64,000 bases of DNA from Flavobacterium alvei (GTDB lineage: Bacteria; Bacteroidota; Bacteroidia; Flavobacteriales; Flavobacteriaceae). The position numbers and the translations under genes were made by a program. The stretch covers positions 264,449-328,448 of the forward strand of contig NZ_PQVG01000006.1 in assembly GCF_002920895.1 (NCBI RefSeq). The letters run 5' to 3'. Positions 17,520-25,943 of the stretch are shown one piece after another (position 1 is the first letter of the stretch; each line of letters begins with the position of its first letter). The notes below the pieces were generated by a model. It did no database searches. It saw nothing but the letters and a program-made list of their open reading frames with translations, and was not told the DNA's origin.

Positions 17520-18266
17520 TTAATTCAACAATTCAGGACGAAATTCAAAATGCATTGTATCATAATGTTTCCAATTTCCACCCCAAATAAAACCATACTT
17601 TTCGAAAATTGCGACCAACTTCAAAGGAATTTGATTGCGGTAGGAAAGCGTAGCATTTTCATTCGTACATTTACAATCCCATTGCCAATAATTTGATTTT
17701 TTAATATTAATATCTAAAGTCATTCCAAAACTGTGCATACTCAATCGGTTGGTTCCTGAAATTTTTCTCCAATTAAAAGTCCCTCCAATATTTTGAATGT
17801 ATTTTTGAAATTCTGGATGTTGGTCTAATTCAGTCGATAGTTTTGTTACAATTTTATCAATATCATTAACCGTAGTTACTTTTATTTTTTGATGAACTAA
17901 TTTGGGACACCAAATAATATCGACCAACTTCGACTCTACTTCGGATTTCGAATTTCCATAGATTTTCTTAAAAAAAACTTCGTTGCGAATTCTTCCTGGA
18001 TCTTTTTTTGGCATTGAATTCTTGTTTATTTTACTGTAAACAAACCTAAATTGATCCTCAATATCTGGATTGTCGATTAATTCTTGATTATTTTTATTTT
18101 TAAAATCATCATAAATTAAAGTGGATTTGTCGCTAAAAATAATCTTGTTTTCCTTATATCCAACAATTTGATTCGGATAAACTTTCATCAATTTTTGTAC
18201 ATTTAATGGAATTTCTTGCGGAAAAACATTTTGGAAAATAAAGAGTAAAATCAAGAATCGTTTCAT
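17520..18266 (-). CDS. Secreted M15-family D-Ala-D-Ala carboxypeptidase-like protein
   Basis: A 248-aa protein with an N-terminal signal peptide (MKRFLILLFIFQNVFPQ). The peptidase domain is C-terminal. His178 and Asp185 form the HxxxxxxD zinc motif in MHSFGMTLDI, and the third ligand is His239 in YDTMHFEFRPELL, the M15 zinc set. The family trims peptidoglycan peptides in the periplasm. The first 110 residues are specific to the flavobacterial form. Its start codon abuts the stop of the DUF4846 gene upstream (18266/18267), so the two are translationally coupled and may both act on the cell envelope (inference). Confidence 0.87.
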   Translation of the reverse strand: MKRFLILLFIFQNVFPQEIPLNVQKLMKVYPNQIVGYKENKIIFSDKSTLIYDDFKNKNNQELIDNPDIEDQFRFVYSKINKNSMPKKDPGRIRNEVFFKKIYGNSKSEVESKLVDIIWCPKLVHQKIKVTTVNDIDKIVTKLSTELDQHPEFQKYIQNIGGTFNWRKISGTNRLSMHSFGMTLDINIKKSNYWQWDCKCTNENATLSYRNQIPLKLVAIFEKYGFIWGGNWKHYDTMHFEFRPELLN

Positions 18267-19100
18267 TTAAAAACGTTTTAATTGTGACGCATTGAAAGTC
18301 CATTCTGGAGTTTTCAACGTAGAACCAAAATCGGTATCATACCAAGGATTTATTGAAACGTTATTGGGATTTTTCAATATTTGAAGTTCCTGTGCTGGCA
18401 TATAACTTTGTGCCAAAAGCATCACTTTTTGGTTGGTTTTAGGGTTTACGGCGACATCAACAACAATAACTGCATGACCAGGAAAGCCTCCTTTTATAAA
18501 AACATCACCAATTTTCACATCAGAAACTTTAATTGCTTTTAGCTCTTTTTCTAAGGAAGCTGTTCCTGCATACATAAAAACTGTCTCTAAATATTTCCAA
18601 TACGTTTCATAACTAACCGACGGTTTTGCCGTTTTTACCCAGCTCGTTTTGTTGCCTTTGACAGCAATTCTATAACCCGCCGCCCATTTGCTAAAATCAA
18701 CTCGAAAACCATTTGTGAAATTAAAATGTATTTTGTCATATTGCTTTTGACTATAAAAATAATCCGCTCTTAGACGCATTACAGCATCGGCACATTGGTG
18801 TAAATCCTGTTTTCCAATGGGTAAATTAACTACTGCTTCATAAACATTTCGATTGTATTTTTCTGTTCCATCAAAATACAAAACGTTAGATCCCAAAGGT
18901 TTTAATGGAAGATTTCTCAAAAAAAGCCCAAACGAAGACTCAGATTCAGCTTGTCTCACAAATCCCACTGGAGGCTGAAAACGTTGCTGGATGGTATTCC
19001 CATAAAGATTGCTTTTGACACTATTATTTGTCTTTGAAAATGAAAATGCACAAAAAATAGCCGTCAAAATTGCTGCAATAAATAAGAATTTAATTTTCAT
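18267..19100 (-). CDS. Exported DUF4846 protein
   Basis: A 277-aa protein with a signal peptide or membrane anchor at residues 3-21 (FLFIAAILTAIFCAFSF). Its mature region has features I associate with DUF4846: HQCADAVMRLRADYFY, NFTNGFRVDFSKWAAGYR and GDVFIKGGFPGHAVIVVDVA. The last block resembles the Cys/His hydrolase NlpC/P60-like fold only loosely and shows no clear catalytic Cys. The function is unknown. It is adjacent to and coupled with the M15 peptidase, suggesting a periplasmic envelope role. It has a 60-base gap to the vWA gene on the same strand. Confidence 0.8.
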   Translation of the reverse strand: MKIKFLFIAAILTAIFCAFSFSKTNNSVKSNLYGNTIQQRFQPPVGFVRQAESESSFGLFLRNLPLKPLGSNVLYFDGTEKYNRNVYEAVVNLPIGKQDLHQCADAVMRLRADYFYSQKQYDKIHFNFTNGFRVDFSKWAAGYRIAVKGNKTSWVKTAKPSVSYETYWKYLETVFMYAGTASLEKELKAIKVSDVKIGDVFIKGGFPGHAVIVVDVAVNPKTNQKVMLLAQSYMPAQELQILKNPNNVSINPWYDTDFGSTLKTPEWTFNASQLKRF

Positions 19101-19160
19101 AATTTAGACTTTTAGTTTATTTCTACAATGAAAAAAACTTGAATATATTGTATTAATTAA

Positions 19161-21188
19161 TCACAACATCCCGTTATATTTCCTCAAAAACCACTCGGCA
19201 GCCAAAATAATAGCTATCAAAACCAACAACCAAACCCAATCAATCAAAGGCGTTTTGGTACTAATCTCTTTTTGAAGAGCTTTATAATTTTCATCTTCTA
19301 AAAGTGTTTTAATTAAAGAATCTACTTGGTCTGGAAAATAAACTTTCCCTTGAGTTTGTGAAGCCAATTGGTTTAACTTTTGAACATCAGGATTGACGAA
19401 CTGCTTTTCAATATCAAAATCTAAAATTTCAAAATGACTGGAATAACTAGTTTTTGAAATTAATTCTTTGACCGTAAAATTATAAGAACCTGCCGAAAGT
19501 CCGTCTAAATTAACCTTAAACGAATTATTACCTTTCAACAAGTCATAATTTTTGGCTTGCTTGGTTTTGGTATTCGTTACCGAAATAGTCAAACGCGCTT
19601 TCTCATCGAATTCGTAATTTTTATTGAAATAAGAAGCTAAAATCTCGATGGCTTCTCCTGAATTATAAAAACTTTCGTGATTGACCACCAACGATTTTTT
19701 GGAATCATTAGAAGCCAAAAACTGGATGATCTTATCTACAAAAACATCAAACTTTTCGAAAGATTGATGATCAATATGACTTTGTAAACGCCATTTCCAA
19801 ACATTTTCTCCCAATAAAAAAGCCGAACGTTTGCCTTGATTTTCGGCAAAAGCCAATAAAGGAGCATTCGTGTTAATATTCCTGATTTTGGACGAAAGCA
19901 AAGTCGAAACATTTCCGTTTGTGGTTATCGTTCCAAAAGGATTTTGCAAAGGCGGAAAATTTTCAAAACCTATGTCATCCATCGCAAAAAGATTGAATTG
20001 CGAATTAAATTCGGCCAAATAATCTTCTTTTTGACCACTCATTTTAAAAACCAAATTGGGTTGCTGTTGGTTTAAAAAATTGAAATCTGTGTTATTTCCT
20101 GTTACAATAAATGTATTAATTCCAGCTACTTTATTCTTTTCAAAAAACGATTTAAATTCGTTTGTCGGTTGATACAAAATCAAAACATTGTAATCTTGTA
20201 ATGAATTGATTGAATTTGGTTTAATAACAGTTACTTTTCGTTGTGCATTAGACTCAATCGCACGTTTCAAAGCTCCAATATCAGGATGATTTATTGCCGA
20301 AATTATAGCAACATTCGTTTTTTGGTCTATGATTTCAACGGCAAAATTCTTGGTATTATTATAACTATTTTTCTCTTTTTCTTTGGAAGAAATTGTCGCC
20401 TTAAAAACTTGTAAACCTACTTTATCAGCAGGAAGCAAAACGTTTACAATAGCCGTTTTTTTCGAAGAAGAAAAAGAAATACTTTGCTTTGCCAAAACCG
20501 AATTCCCTTGCGAAATTCGAAAATCAGCCGTGATGTTTTTGTTGCCAGAATAATTCAAAAATACTTCCACAGGAAATTTATTCTTGTGAAAAGCATATTT
20601 ATTGACGTTCAACTGTGTTACTTTTAAGTCTAAAAAAGTCGTTGTGTCGCTAACAATCAAAGGGTAAATTTTATTATTAGCATCAAAAGAATAGACATAA
20701 TCATTTCCAGAGGTTTGATTTCCATCAGTTATCAAAACCGTTGGAAAAACGGTATTTTTATAGATGCTTTTCAGGCTTTTGGCTACTTCATCTAAATTGG
20801 TTTGAGTTCCTTTGAAATCAAATTCGTCTGACTGTTGAAATTCACTGTCAAATCGATAGGATTGAACCTCGAATTTCTCCTGTAATTCTTTGTTGGCAGA
20901 AAGCTTTTTATACAATTCTAAAGCCATTTCTTTGGCTTTCAAATCGACAATTGAACTGGAGTTATCCACCACAATTGGCAATGGTGTTTTGATGGTTTCC
21001 AATGTTTTTCGACTCATTATTGGATTTATCAACAACAATAATAGTCCGAAAATGGACAAAAAACGCAAAAAAGCCAAAACCAAGCTGACTTTCGACTTGG
21101 TTTTGGCTTTGTAATAATATTGAAAAAACGACAAACCGCCTGCTATTAGTAAAGAAAGCAATAGTAATAGAATCGTGTTTGTAGTCAT
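19161..21188 (-). CDS. Membrane-anchored vWA-domain protein
   Basis: A 675-aa protein with two N-terminal membrane segments (about residues 5-24 and 36-60), then a von Willebrand A-like domain starting with the MIDAS motif DNSSS at about 79-83 and continuing with VLITDGNQTSGND. A long beta-rich periplasmic region follows (Ig-like, then glutamine-amidotransferase-like alpha/beta). A final membrane segment, DWVWLLVLIAIILAAEWFLR, sits just before the end. This is the Bacteroidota BatA-like or DUF4159-like architecture without the usual moxR and batABCD neighbours, so the name BatA is not used. Its function is probably protein-protein scaffolding at the inner membrane (inference). Confidence 0.82.
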   Translation of the reverse strand: MTTNTILLLLLSLLIAGGLSFFQYYYKAKTKSKVSLVLAFLRFLSIFGLLLLLINPIMSRKTLETIKTPLPIVVDNSSSIVDLKAKEMALELYKKLSANKELQEKFEVQSYRFDSEFQQSDEFDFKGTQTNLDEVAKSLKSIYKNTVFPTVLITDGNQTSGNDYVYSFDANNKIYPLIVSDTTTFLDLKVTQLNVNKYAFHKNKFPVEVFLNYSGNKNITADFRISQGNSVLAKQSISFSSSKKTAIVNVLLPADKVGLQVFKATISSKEKEKNSYNNTKNFAVEIIDQKTNVAIISAINHPDIGALKRAIESNAQRKVTVIKPNSINSLQDYNVLILYQPTNEFKSFFEKNKVAGINTFIVTGNNTDFNFLNQQQPNLVFKMSGQKEDYLAEFNSQFNLFAMDDIGFENFPPLQNPFGTITTNGNVSTLLSSKIRNINTNAPLLAFAENQGKRSAFLLGENVWKWRLQSHIDHQSFEKFDVFVDKIIQFLASNDSKKSLVVNHESFYNSGEAIEILASYFNKNYEFDEKARLTISVTNTKTKQAKNYDLLKGNNSFKVNLDGLSAGSYNFTVKELISKTSYSSHFEILDFDIEKQFVNPDVQKLNQLASQTQGKVYFPDQVDSLIKTLLEDENYKALQKEISTKTPLIDWVWLLVLIAIILAAEWFLRKYNGML

Positions 21189-21212
21189 TTTTTTTGATTA
21201 AAAGATTGAAAA

Positions 21213-21255
21213 ATTGAAAGATTTAAAAATTTCAACAATCTTTAAATCTTTCAAT
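21213..21255. repeat. 15-bp perfect inverted repeat between fabG and vWA gene
   Basis: ATTGAAAGATTTAAA (21213-21227) is exactly complementary to TTTAAATCTTTCAAT (21241-21255), around a 13-nt loop. It is embedded in further copies of the words GATTGAAA and AATCTTT. It lies 19 bases past the fabG stop. The T-rich stretch following it on the minus strand could give weak termination. Confidence 0.85.
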
Positions 21256-21273
21256 CATAAAATCATTAAATTG

Positions 21274-22020
21274 TTAAGTAAGCATTCCTCCACAAACATT
21301 CAATACTTGTCCTGTAACATAAGCACTCATATCCGAAGCCAAGAAAAGACAAGCATTAGCAACATCTTCAGTCGTTCCTCCACGTTTCAACGGGATTCCT
21401 TCTCTCCAACCTTTTACCACCTCTTCGCTTAACTTTGCAGTCATTTCAGTTTCAATAAATCCTGGAGCGATAGCGTTGCAACGAATGTTACGTGAACCCA
21501 ATTCCAAAGCTACGGATTTAGTAAAACCGATGGCACCTGCTTTGGAAGCGGCATAATTCGTTTGACCCGCGTTTCCAGAAACTCCAACAACCGAACTAAT
21601 ATTAATGATGGAACCAGCACGTTGTTTCAAGAACGTTTTTTGAATAGCTTTGGTCATATTGAAAACCGATTTCAAATTCACGTTGATTACTTGGTCAAAA
21701 TCAGCTTCGGACATACGCATTAGCAAATTGTCTTTAGTAATTCCGGCATTGTTTATTAAAATATCTACCGTTCCAAATTCGGCCAAAACGGCATCAACAA
21801 AAGTTTGTGCTTCATTAAAATCGGCCGCATTGGATTGGTATCCTTTAGCTTTGATACCCATTGCATTCAATTCATTTTCCAAAGCTTGAGCCGATTCTAC
21901 AGATGAACTGTAAGTAAACGCCACATTGGCACCGTGTTTTGCAAAAACTTCTGCGATTCCTCTTCCTATTCCGCGACTTGCGCCAGTGATGATGGCTACT
22001 TTTCCTTCGAGTAATTTCAT
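21274..22020 (-). CDS. fabG: 3-oxoacyl-[acyl-carrier-protein] reductase
   Basis: A 248-aa short-chain dehydrogenase that reduces 3-oxoacyl-ACP with NADPH in fatty-acid synthesis. The NADP-binding motif TGASRGIG is at residues 13-20, NNAGITKDNLLMRMSE is characteristic of FabG, the catalytic Ser lies in INISSVVGVSGN, and Tyr156 and Lys160 form the YxxxK pair in NYAASKAG. The C-terminus has the usual SAYVTGQVLNVCGGM. Length and the FabG-specific residues make this more secure than a generic SDR call. It has its own promoter (22054-22061) and stands apart from other fab genes. Confidence 0.95.
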   Translation of the reverse strand: MKLLEGKVAIITGASRGIGRGIAEVFAKHGANVAFTYSSSVESAQALENELNAMGIKAKGYQSNAADFNEAQTFVDAVLAEFGTVDILINNAGITKDNLLMRMSEADFDQVINVNLKSVFNMTKAIQKTFLKQRAGSIINISSVVGVSGNAGQTNYAASKAGAIGFTKSVALELGSRNIRCNAIAPGFIETEMTAKLSEEVVKGWREGIPLKRGGTTEDVANACLFLASDMSAYVTGQVLNVCGGMLT

Positions 22021-22053
22021 ATTCTAAAATTAGTGTGATTATTTTTTGTATTA

Positions 22054-22061
22054 CAAATATA
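22054..22061 (-). promoter_or_regulatory. Predicted -7 element of fabG
   Basis: The minus strand reads TATATTTG, an exact TAnnTTTG, 33 bases before the fabG ATG. No convincing TTG is found at the -33 distance. Confidence 0.5.
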
Positions 22062-22094
22062 GATTATTTAAGCGTTTTATAAAATTTGTTCTAT

Positions 22095-22123
22095 AAAAAA
22101 AGCCTTACCGAAGTAAAGCTTTT
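22095..22123 (-). terminator. UUCG-tetraloop terminator closing the accessory operon
   Basis: On the minus strand AAAAGCTTTAC, loop TTCG and GTAAGGCTTTT pair over 11 positions with one G-U, followed by a run of T. It lies directly after the DUF5053 gene and before the fabG promoter, insulating fabG from the accessory operon. Confidence 0.92.
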
Positions 22124-22150
22124 AAAATTTTGAATCTATAGTTGTAATTA

Positions 22151-22543
22151 TCAGAGTATGAGTGATGCCGTTGTGCTTAATTTTTGTCCTATTTCTTTTA
22201 AAGCAATGGCTAATGTTTCTAATTCTTTGTGCGTAAAATGAGCTTCTTTGCCATTGACATTATTACCATTTAGTCTTTGATAAAACCATTGTGGTGTTTT
22301 TTTGAAATAATTTTTAGCCAAATAAGAAACTGATATTACAGGCAAAATATCCTCTAACTTTTGCTTTAACAACAATTCATCCGCTTTTTTATTGCTTTCT
22401 TTTATACATTCCAATAATGAATCGGCAAACGTATCAGGATTTTCGGCAAACAACAAATTCATTTCACTGTGAATGTCAGCGATTTCATTTTCGTTTTCTG
22501 TATTTTGATATTTTTCTTTTAATTTTTTGATTTCGTCTAACAT
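22151..22543 (-). CDS. DUF5053 small protein
   Basis: A 130-aa soluble protein, mostly helical. The N-terminal half (EIKKLKEKYQNTENENEIADIH) is coiled-coil like. The C-terminal half carries SYLAKNYFKKTPQWFYQRLNG and FTHKELETLAIALKEIGQKL, which I recognise from DUF5053, a Bacteroidota family often in mobile or accessory contexts. The block SVSYLAKNYFKKTPQWFYQRL looks like a helix-turn-helix, so DNA binding is possible (inference). It is the last gene before the terminator and 27 bases after the preceding small gene, so it belongs to the accessory operon. Confidence 0.75.
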   Translation of the reverse strand: MLDEIKKLKEKYQNTENENEIADIHSEMNLLFAENPDTFADSLLECIKESNKKADELLLKQKLEDILPVISVSYLAKNYFKKTPQWFYQRLNGNNVNGKEAHFTHKELETLAIALKEIGQKLSTTASLIL

Positions 22544-22570
22544 AACTTTCTCATTTAAATTATTGTAATG

Positions 22571-22738
22571 TTACTTTCCAAGTTCTTTTAGTTTTTGAAC
22601 TAATTTTTTGATTTCTAAATCCACCACTTTTTTCATTTGTGGACTTCTACTGGATAATTCTTTGTAAAATTCCAGATAGAATAATAAATCTTTTTGAATT
22701 TTGTTCTTCTCGATTTGGAATTGTTCTTTATCATTCAT
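22571..22738 (-). CDS. Small charged coiled-coil protein
   Basis: 55 residues from ATG 22738 (MNDKEQFQIEKNK). An in-frame TTG-type start nine codons upstream is less likely. The sequence is almost entirely charged helix (KIQKDLLFYLEFYKELSS, then VDLEIKKLVQKLKELGK) with no Cys and no membrane segment. I do not recognise a family. Its placement between two co-directional small genes, with short gaps, supports a real gene, but the short length and compositional simplicity leave doubt. Confidence 0.5.
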   Translation of the reverse strand: MNDKEQFQIEKNKIQKDLLFYLEFYKELSSRSPQMKKVVDLEIKKLVQKLKELGK

Positions 22739-22794
22739 ATTTTGATTTTTCAAAATTAATAACATTTTTGTTATTAAACAAATGGTTTAACATT

Positions 22795-22935
22795 TTACTT
22801 TAAAAATAACCAAAGTAGAAAAACTATTATTCCTACTCCAGCTATTACATCATAAATGGAAAATTCAATTTCAAATTCATAATCAATTTCTTTTTCATAC
22901 AGATTTTTAAAAAATCCTATTATTGCTTTTATCAT
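22795..22935 (-). CDS. 46-residue single-span membrane protein
   Basis: From ATG 22935 (MIKAIIGFFKNLYEKE) the protein has an acidic middle (IDYEFEIEFSI) and one C-terminal hydrophobic segment (VIAGVGIIVFLLWLFLK). It begins 16 bases after the stop of the 262-aa gene. Small single-span proteins beside restriction or abortive-infection genes can be effectors, but nothing here proves this. The frame could start further upstream (22980) only by overlapping the previous gene. Confidence 0.5.
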   Translation of the reverse strand: MIKAIIGFFKNLYEKEIDYEFEIEFSIYDVIAGVGIIVFLLWLFLK

Positions 22936-22951
22936 AATTCTTCTTATTTGA

Positions 22952-23740
22952 TTAAAGTAAATCTTCGAAATCGTCAACAAAAGCGAGTGTTCTTTGTTCT
23001 CTGTTTCTTACATTTAGTTGGTAATTGAGGTCTAAAACTGTTCTTGAAATTGAAATCACTTCTAAACTTTCAATAGAATTGATATAATTTTCCAATTCTT
23101 GCCAATTGTATTCGTTTTCACTTCCTTGCCCCACTCCTTTTAAATGATTGCATTGGTCATTTACAAAATAGGCTTTTTCTCCACCAAGTAACAAGGTATC
23201 TTTCATTACTGATTTTCTAAAATTTTGAAAATATCTATTTTCAAAATTATCTCGTAATTGTATCGTATCACAAAAACGCCACCATCTTGAATAATAATGT
23301 AAATCGCTTGAAGCTATTTCATCATAAATGGTCAAATAGCTACTTTCTGCAGTTTCAGAATGAATATCTAAAAAATAGTTTGTAATGTGAAACTCTTTTT
23401 TTTCTTCTGTTATCCTTTCTTGGCTTGGCATTTCATCATCATACCACCACCAATATTCTTTTTTATCAAAAAGGCTTTCTCCAAATTTTTTATACAATTG
23501 TTTTTGCTGAAATTTTTCATCTATCAACTTGTACTTTTTTACAAATGGCTGTTTGTCAATCAATCCTAATGAAATAAAATCTTCTTCTAAACCATTTTGC
23601 AACAATTGATTGTATTCTGTACGGGCATAATAACCATATTCGATAGTGAAACCAAACCGGTTTGATAAATCAATGGCTAACGTTTCTACATTTGAAATAT
23701 TCAAATTGTGTTTGCTTAATATGGAAATATCACAACCCAT
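22952..23740 (-). CDS. Unrecognised 262-aa protein coupled to the restriction gene
   Basis: A soluble, acidic, aromatic-rich protein starting MGCDISILSK. Notable blocks are YWWWYDDEMP (residues 96-105) and LHYYSRWWRFCDT (147-159), and an acidic C-terminus FVDDFEDLL. There is no signal peptide, membrane segment, Walker motif or recognisable nuclease motif. Its ATG is two bases after the stop of the type IIG gene, so the two are translationally coupled. This makes an accessory role in restriction, modification or immunity the simplest inference. It could equally be an unrelated cargo gene. I do not recognise its family. Confidence 0.8.
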   Translation of the reverse strand: MGCDISILSKHNLNISNVETLAIDLSNRFGFTIEYGYYARTEYNQLLQNGLEEDFISLGLIDKQPFVKKYKLIDEKFQQKQLYKKFGESLFDKKEYWWWYDDEMPSQERITEEKKEFHITNYFLDIHSETAESSYLTIYDEIASSDLHYYSRWWRFCDTIQLRDNFENRYFQNFRKSVMKDTLLLGGEKAYFVNDQCNHLKGVGQGSENEYNWQELENYINSIESLEVISISRTVLDLNYQLNVRNREQRTLAFVDDFEDLL

Positions 23741-23742
23741 AA

Positions 23743-25920
23743 CTAACTTTTTTCAACAATTTCTATCTCATCCTTGCTCAAGCCATACAACTCATAAACC
23801 ATTGCGTCTATGACTTTGTCGGTGGTGTCGATTTGGGTTTTGATTTCGAGTACTTTTTTGGCTTCTGTCGTGAAGTACTCCTCCCACTCGGCTTCTTGCG
23901 AGAGCGATAGTTTTATTTTCTTTTTGCCCAGTTCTTTGATGAATTCCGAATACGATAACAAATACCAATCTTGTAATTTTTTGGGCAAATCCGTTAACTC
24001 AAACTTGCGCTGTATCGTGCGTTGAAACTTTTGCGATTGTTCTTGTAAGTCTTTGTTATTTTTAATTAATGATTCTGAAAGATTTACAAATTCTGTTTTA
24101 TTATTTGGTGTTTTTATTGGAATTGTTTCAACATATGGTCTTCTAAAGTCTAAATATCCACCTTGAAGTGTTGATGCTATTGATTTTAAATAATAATATG
24201 TGAGTTTAGAATTTAAAATTGGTAAAATATATTTTTCATCTGTTGATATAAAAAAATTATTATCTGAAAGTGAATATTCTCCTGTAGAATCAAAATAAAA
24301 ATTACAGGTGTTATTTATTCTTGGATAAATAATTTTAGGTTTAAATAGATATTCTGCATTTTTGCTACCATATCTACTCAAGCACCACCAATTAAATCTA
24401 CCTTCTTTAACTTCTGGTCTATTTGAAAGTAACTCTTTTTTTTCAAGTAAATAATTTTTAATATTCTCGTCATAATTTAAATCATATTCCCAAGGAATAT
24501 ACAATAAGTATAAATCGTCAAAAGTTAGAATGTTTCTCTTAACTTCTTTTCCAGTAACAATTTTTCTAATGAAATTTTTATTTTTTTCATTAATTAAATT
24601 ATTAGCAATGTCTTTGGGAATTATAAAAACTTCATTTTTACCTGTGGATACTCCTCTGTAAATTTTATCTTCAATTAAATCTTTTAAACTAATAGAATTA
24701 ATTTTAATTTTTTCAAGTAATTCACTATTATTATCATCTTGAAATTGCCAACTTTCTTCATTAAGAGAATTGTAATTAACAATTACAGATTTTGTTTTTA
24801 AAAGGTTTAAAGGGTCATCTGTATTGTCTTTTTTACTTATTTCTGAATATATAAAATAGTCTTTATCAAAATTCTTTTTTTTATTCAAAACATATATTAT
24901 CGGATAAGTTATTGCATCATCAAAAACTGGATAATCATCGAAATCAAAAAGTAATTCAATATTACTTTCTTCTTTTATTATTTTCCTAATTTCTTTGCCA
25001 TAAGATGCTTTTAAAAATTTATTTGGAAGTATGAATGAAAAAAGACCATCTTTATTAATTAAATTAATTCCTTTTTCAATAAAGTAAGTGTATAAATCCG
25101 CTACGCTATTATAGCATTTATAATTCTTTTCTAAATAAGGCTTAATTTCTTTAAATAACTCTTGCCTAACATAAGGCGGATTTCCAATAATCACATCAAA
25201 ACCACCTTTGTCAAAAATTTTAGGAAATGCAGTTTGCCAGTTAAAGGCTTTGTCGCCAGCAATAGCAACATCATCTATTAGAGAGTTGCCACATTTTATA
25301 TTGCTGTTCAGGTCGTTCAGTTTTCGGTTGGGTTGTGCGGTGCGTAACCAAAGGGAAAGTTTGGCAATTTCTACACTTTCTTCATTCAAATCCACACCAA
25401 AAAGGTTGTTTTCGAGAATGCTCTTTTCAACATCGCTCAAAATTAATCCGTCGCCAAAGAGTTTGGCTTGCAACTCGTCAATGTATCCGTGTTCGGCAAT
25501 CAAAAAATCCAAGGCTTGGTTCAGGAACGCGCCGCTACCACAAGCCGGATCGCAAATCGTAATTTGTAGTAACCAATTTCTATAACTGTTCAGTTTTTCT
25601 AATAAAGGTTGTTTGGTAGCTTTGGTTCGTTTTTTGTCGGTAAAATAATCATCCTCAATAATTTGGAGTTCGGCTTTTTTATCAATGCACAATTTACCAA
25701 CAGTGTTGTCCACAATGTATTTGGTAATGTATTTTGGGGTGTAAAAAACACCGTCTTTCTTACGCTTTGTGGTGGCTTTGTCAATGCTTCCGCCTTCGAT
25801 TTGGGTTTTTACTTCGTCTAATTCATTCAAGGAATTTTCGAAAATATGACCCAAAATATTCACATCTACTTCACTCTGAAAGTCGTAATTGCTCAATTTT
25901 TGAGTATGACGGTACAGCAA
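23743..25920 (-). CDS. Methyltransferase/specificity fragment of the type IIG enzyme
   Basis: Downstream part, open over 725 codons from a TTG at 25920, with methylase motif I DPACGSGAFLNQ, the catalytic NPPYVRQE, and the recognition domain (IYRGVSTGKNEVF, LYIPWEYDLN). It could still be a modification enzyme if translation reinitiates, but there is no good ATG near the frame's opening. The preceding frame is open upstream to about 26065, which overlaps the N-part. Confidence 0.7.
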   Translation of the reverse strand: MLYRHTQKLSNYDFQSEVDVNILGHIFENSLNELDEVKTQIEGGSIDKATTKRKKDGVFYTPKYITKYIVDNTVGKLCIDKKAELQIIEDDYFTDKKRTKATKQPLLEKLNSYRNWLLQITICDPACGSGAFLNQALDFLIAEHGYIDELQAKLFGDGLILSDVEKSILENNLFGVDLNEESVEIAKLSLWLRTAQPNRKLNDLNSNIKCGNSLIDDVAIAGDKAFNWQTAFPKIFDKGGFDVIIGNPPYVRQELFKEIKPYLEKNYKCYNSVADLYTYFIEKGINLINKDGLFSFILPNKFLKASYGKEIRKIIKEESNIELLFDFDDYPVFDDAITYPIIYVLNKKKNFDKDYFIYSEISKKDNTDDPLNLLKTKSVIVNYNSLNEESWQFQDDNNSELLEKIKINSISLKDLIEDKIYRGVSTGKNEVFIIPKDIANNLINEKNKNFIRKIVTGKEVKRNILTFDDLYLLYIPWEYDLNYDENIKNYLLEKKELLSNRPEVKEGRFNWWCLSRYGSKNAEYLFKPKIIYPRINNTCNFYFDSTGEYSLSDNNFFISTDEKYILPILNSKLTYYYLKSIASTLQGGYLDFRRPYVETIPIKTPNNKTEFVNLSESLIKNNKDLQEQSQKFQRTIQRKFELTDLPKKLQDWYLLSYSEFIKELGKKKIKLSLSQEAEWEEYFTTEAKKVLEIKTQIDTTDKVIDAMVYELYGLSKDEIEIVEKS

Positions 25921-25943
25921 TTCATCGTCAATCTTAATGTGAT

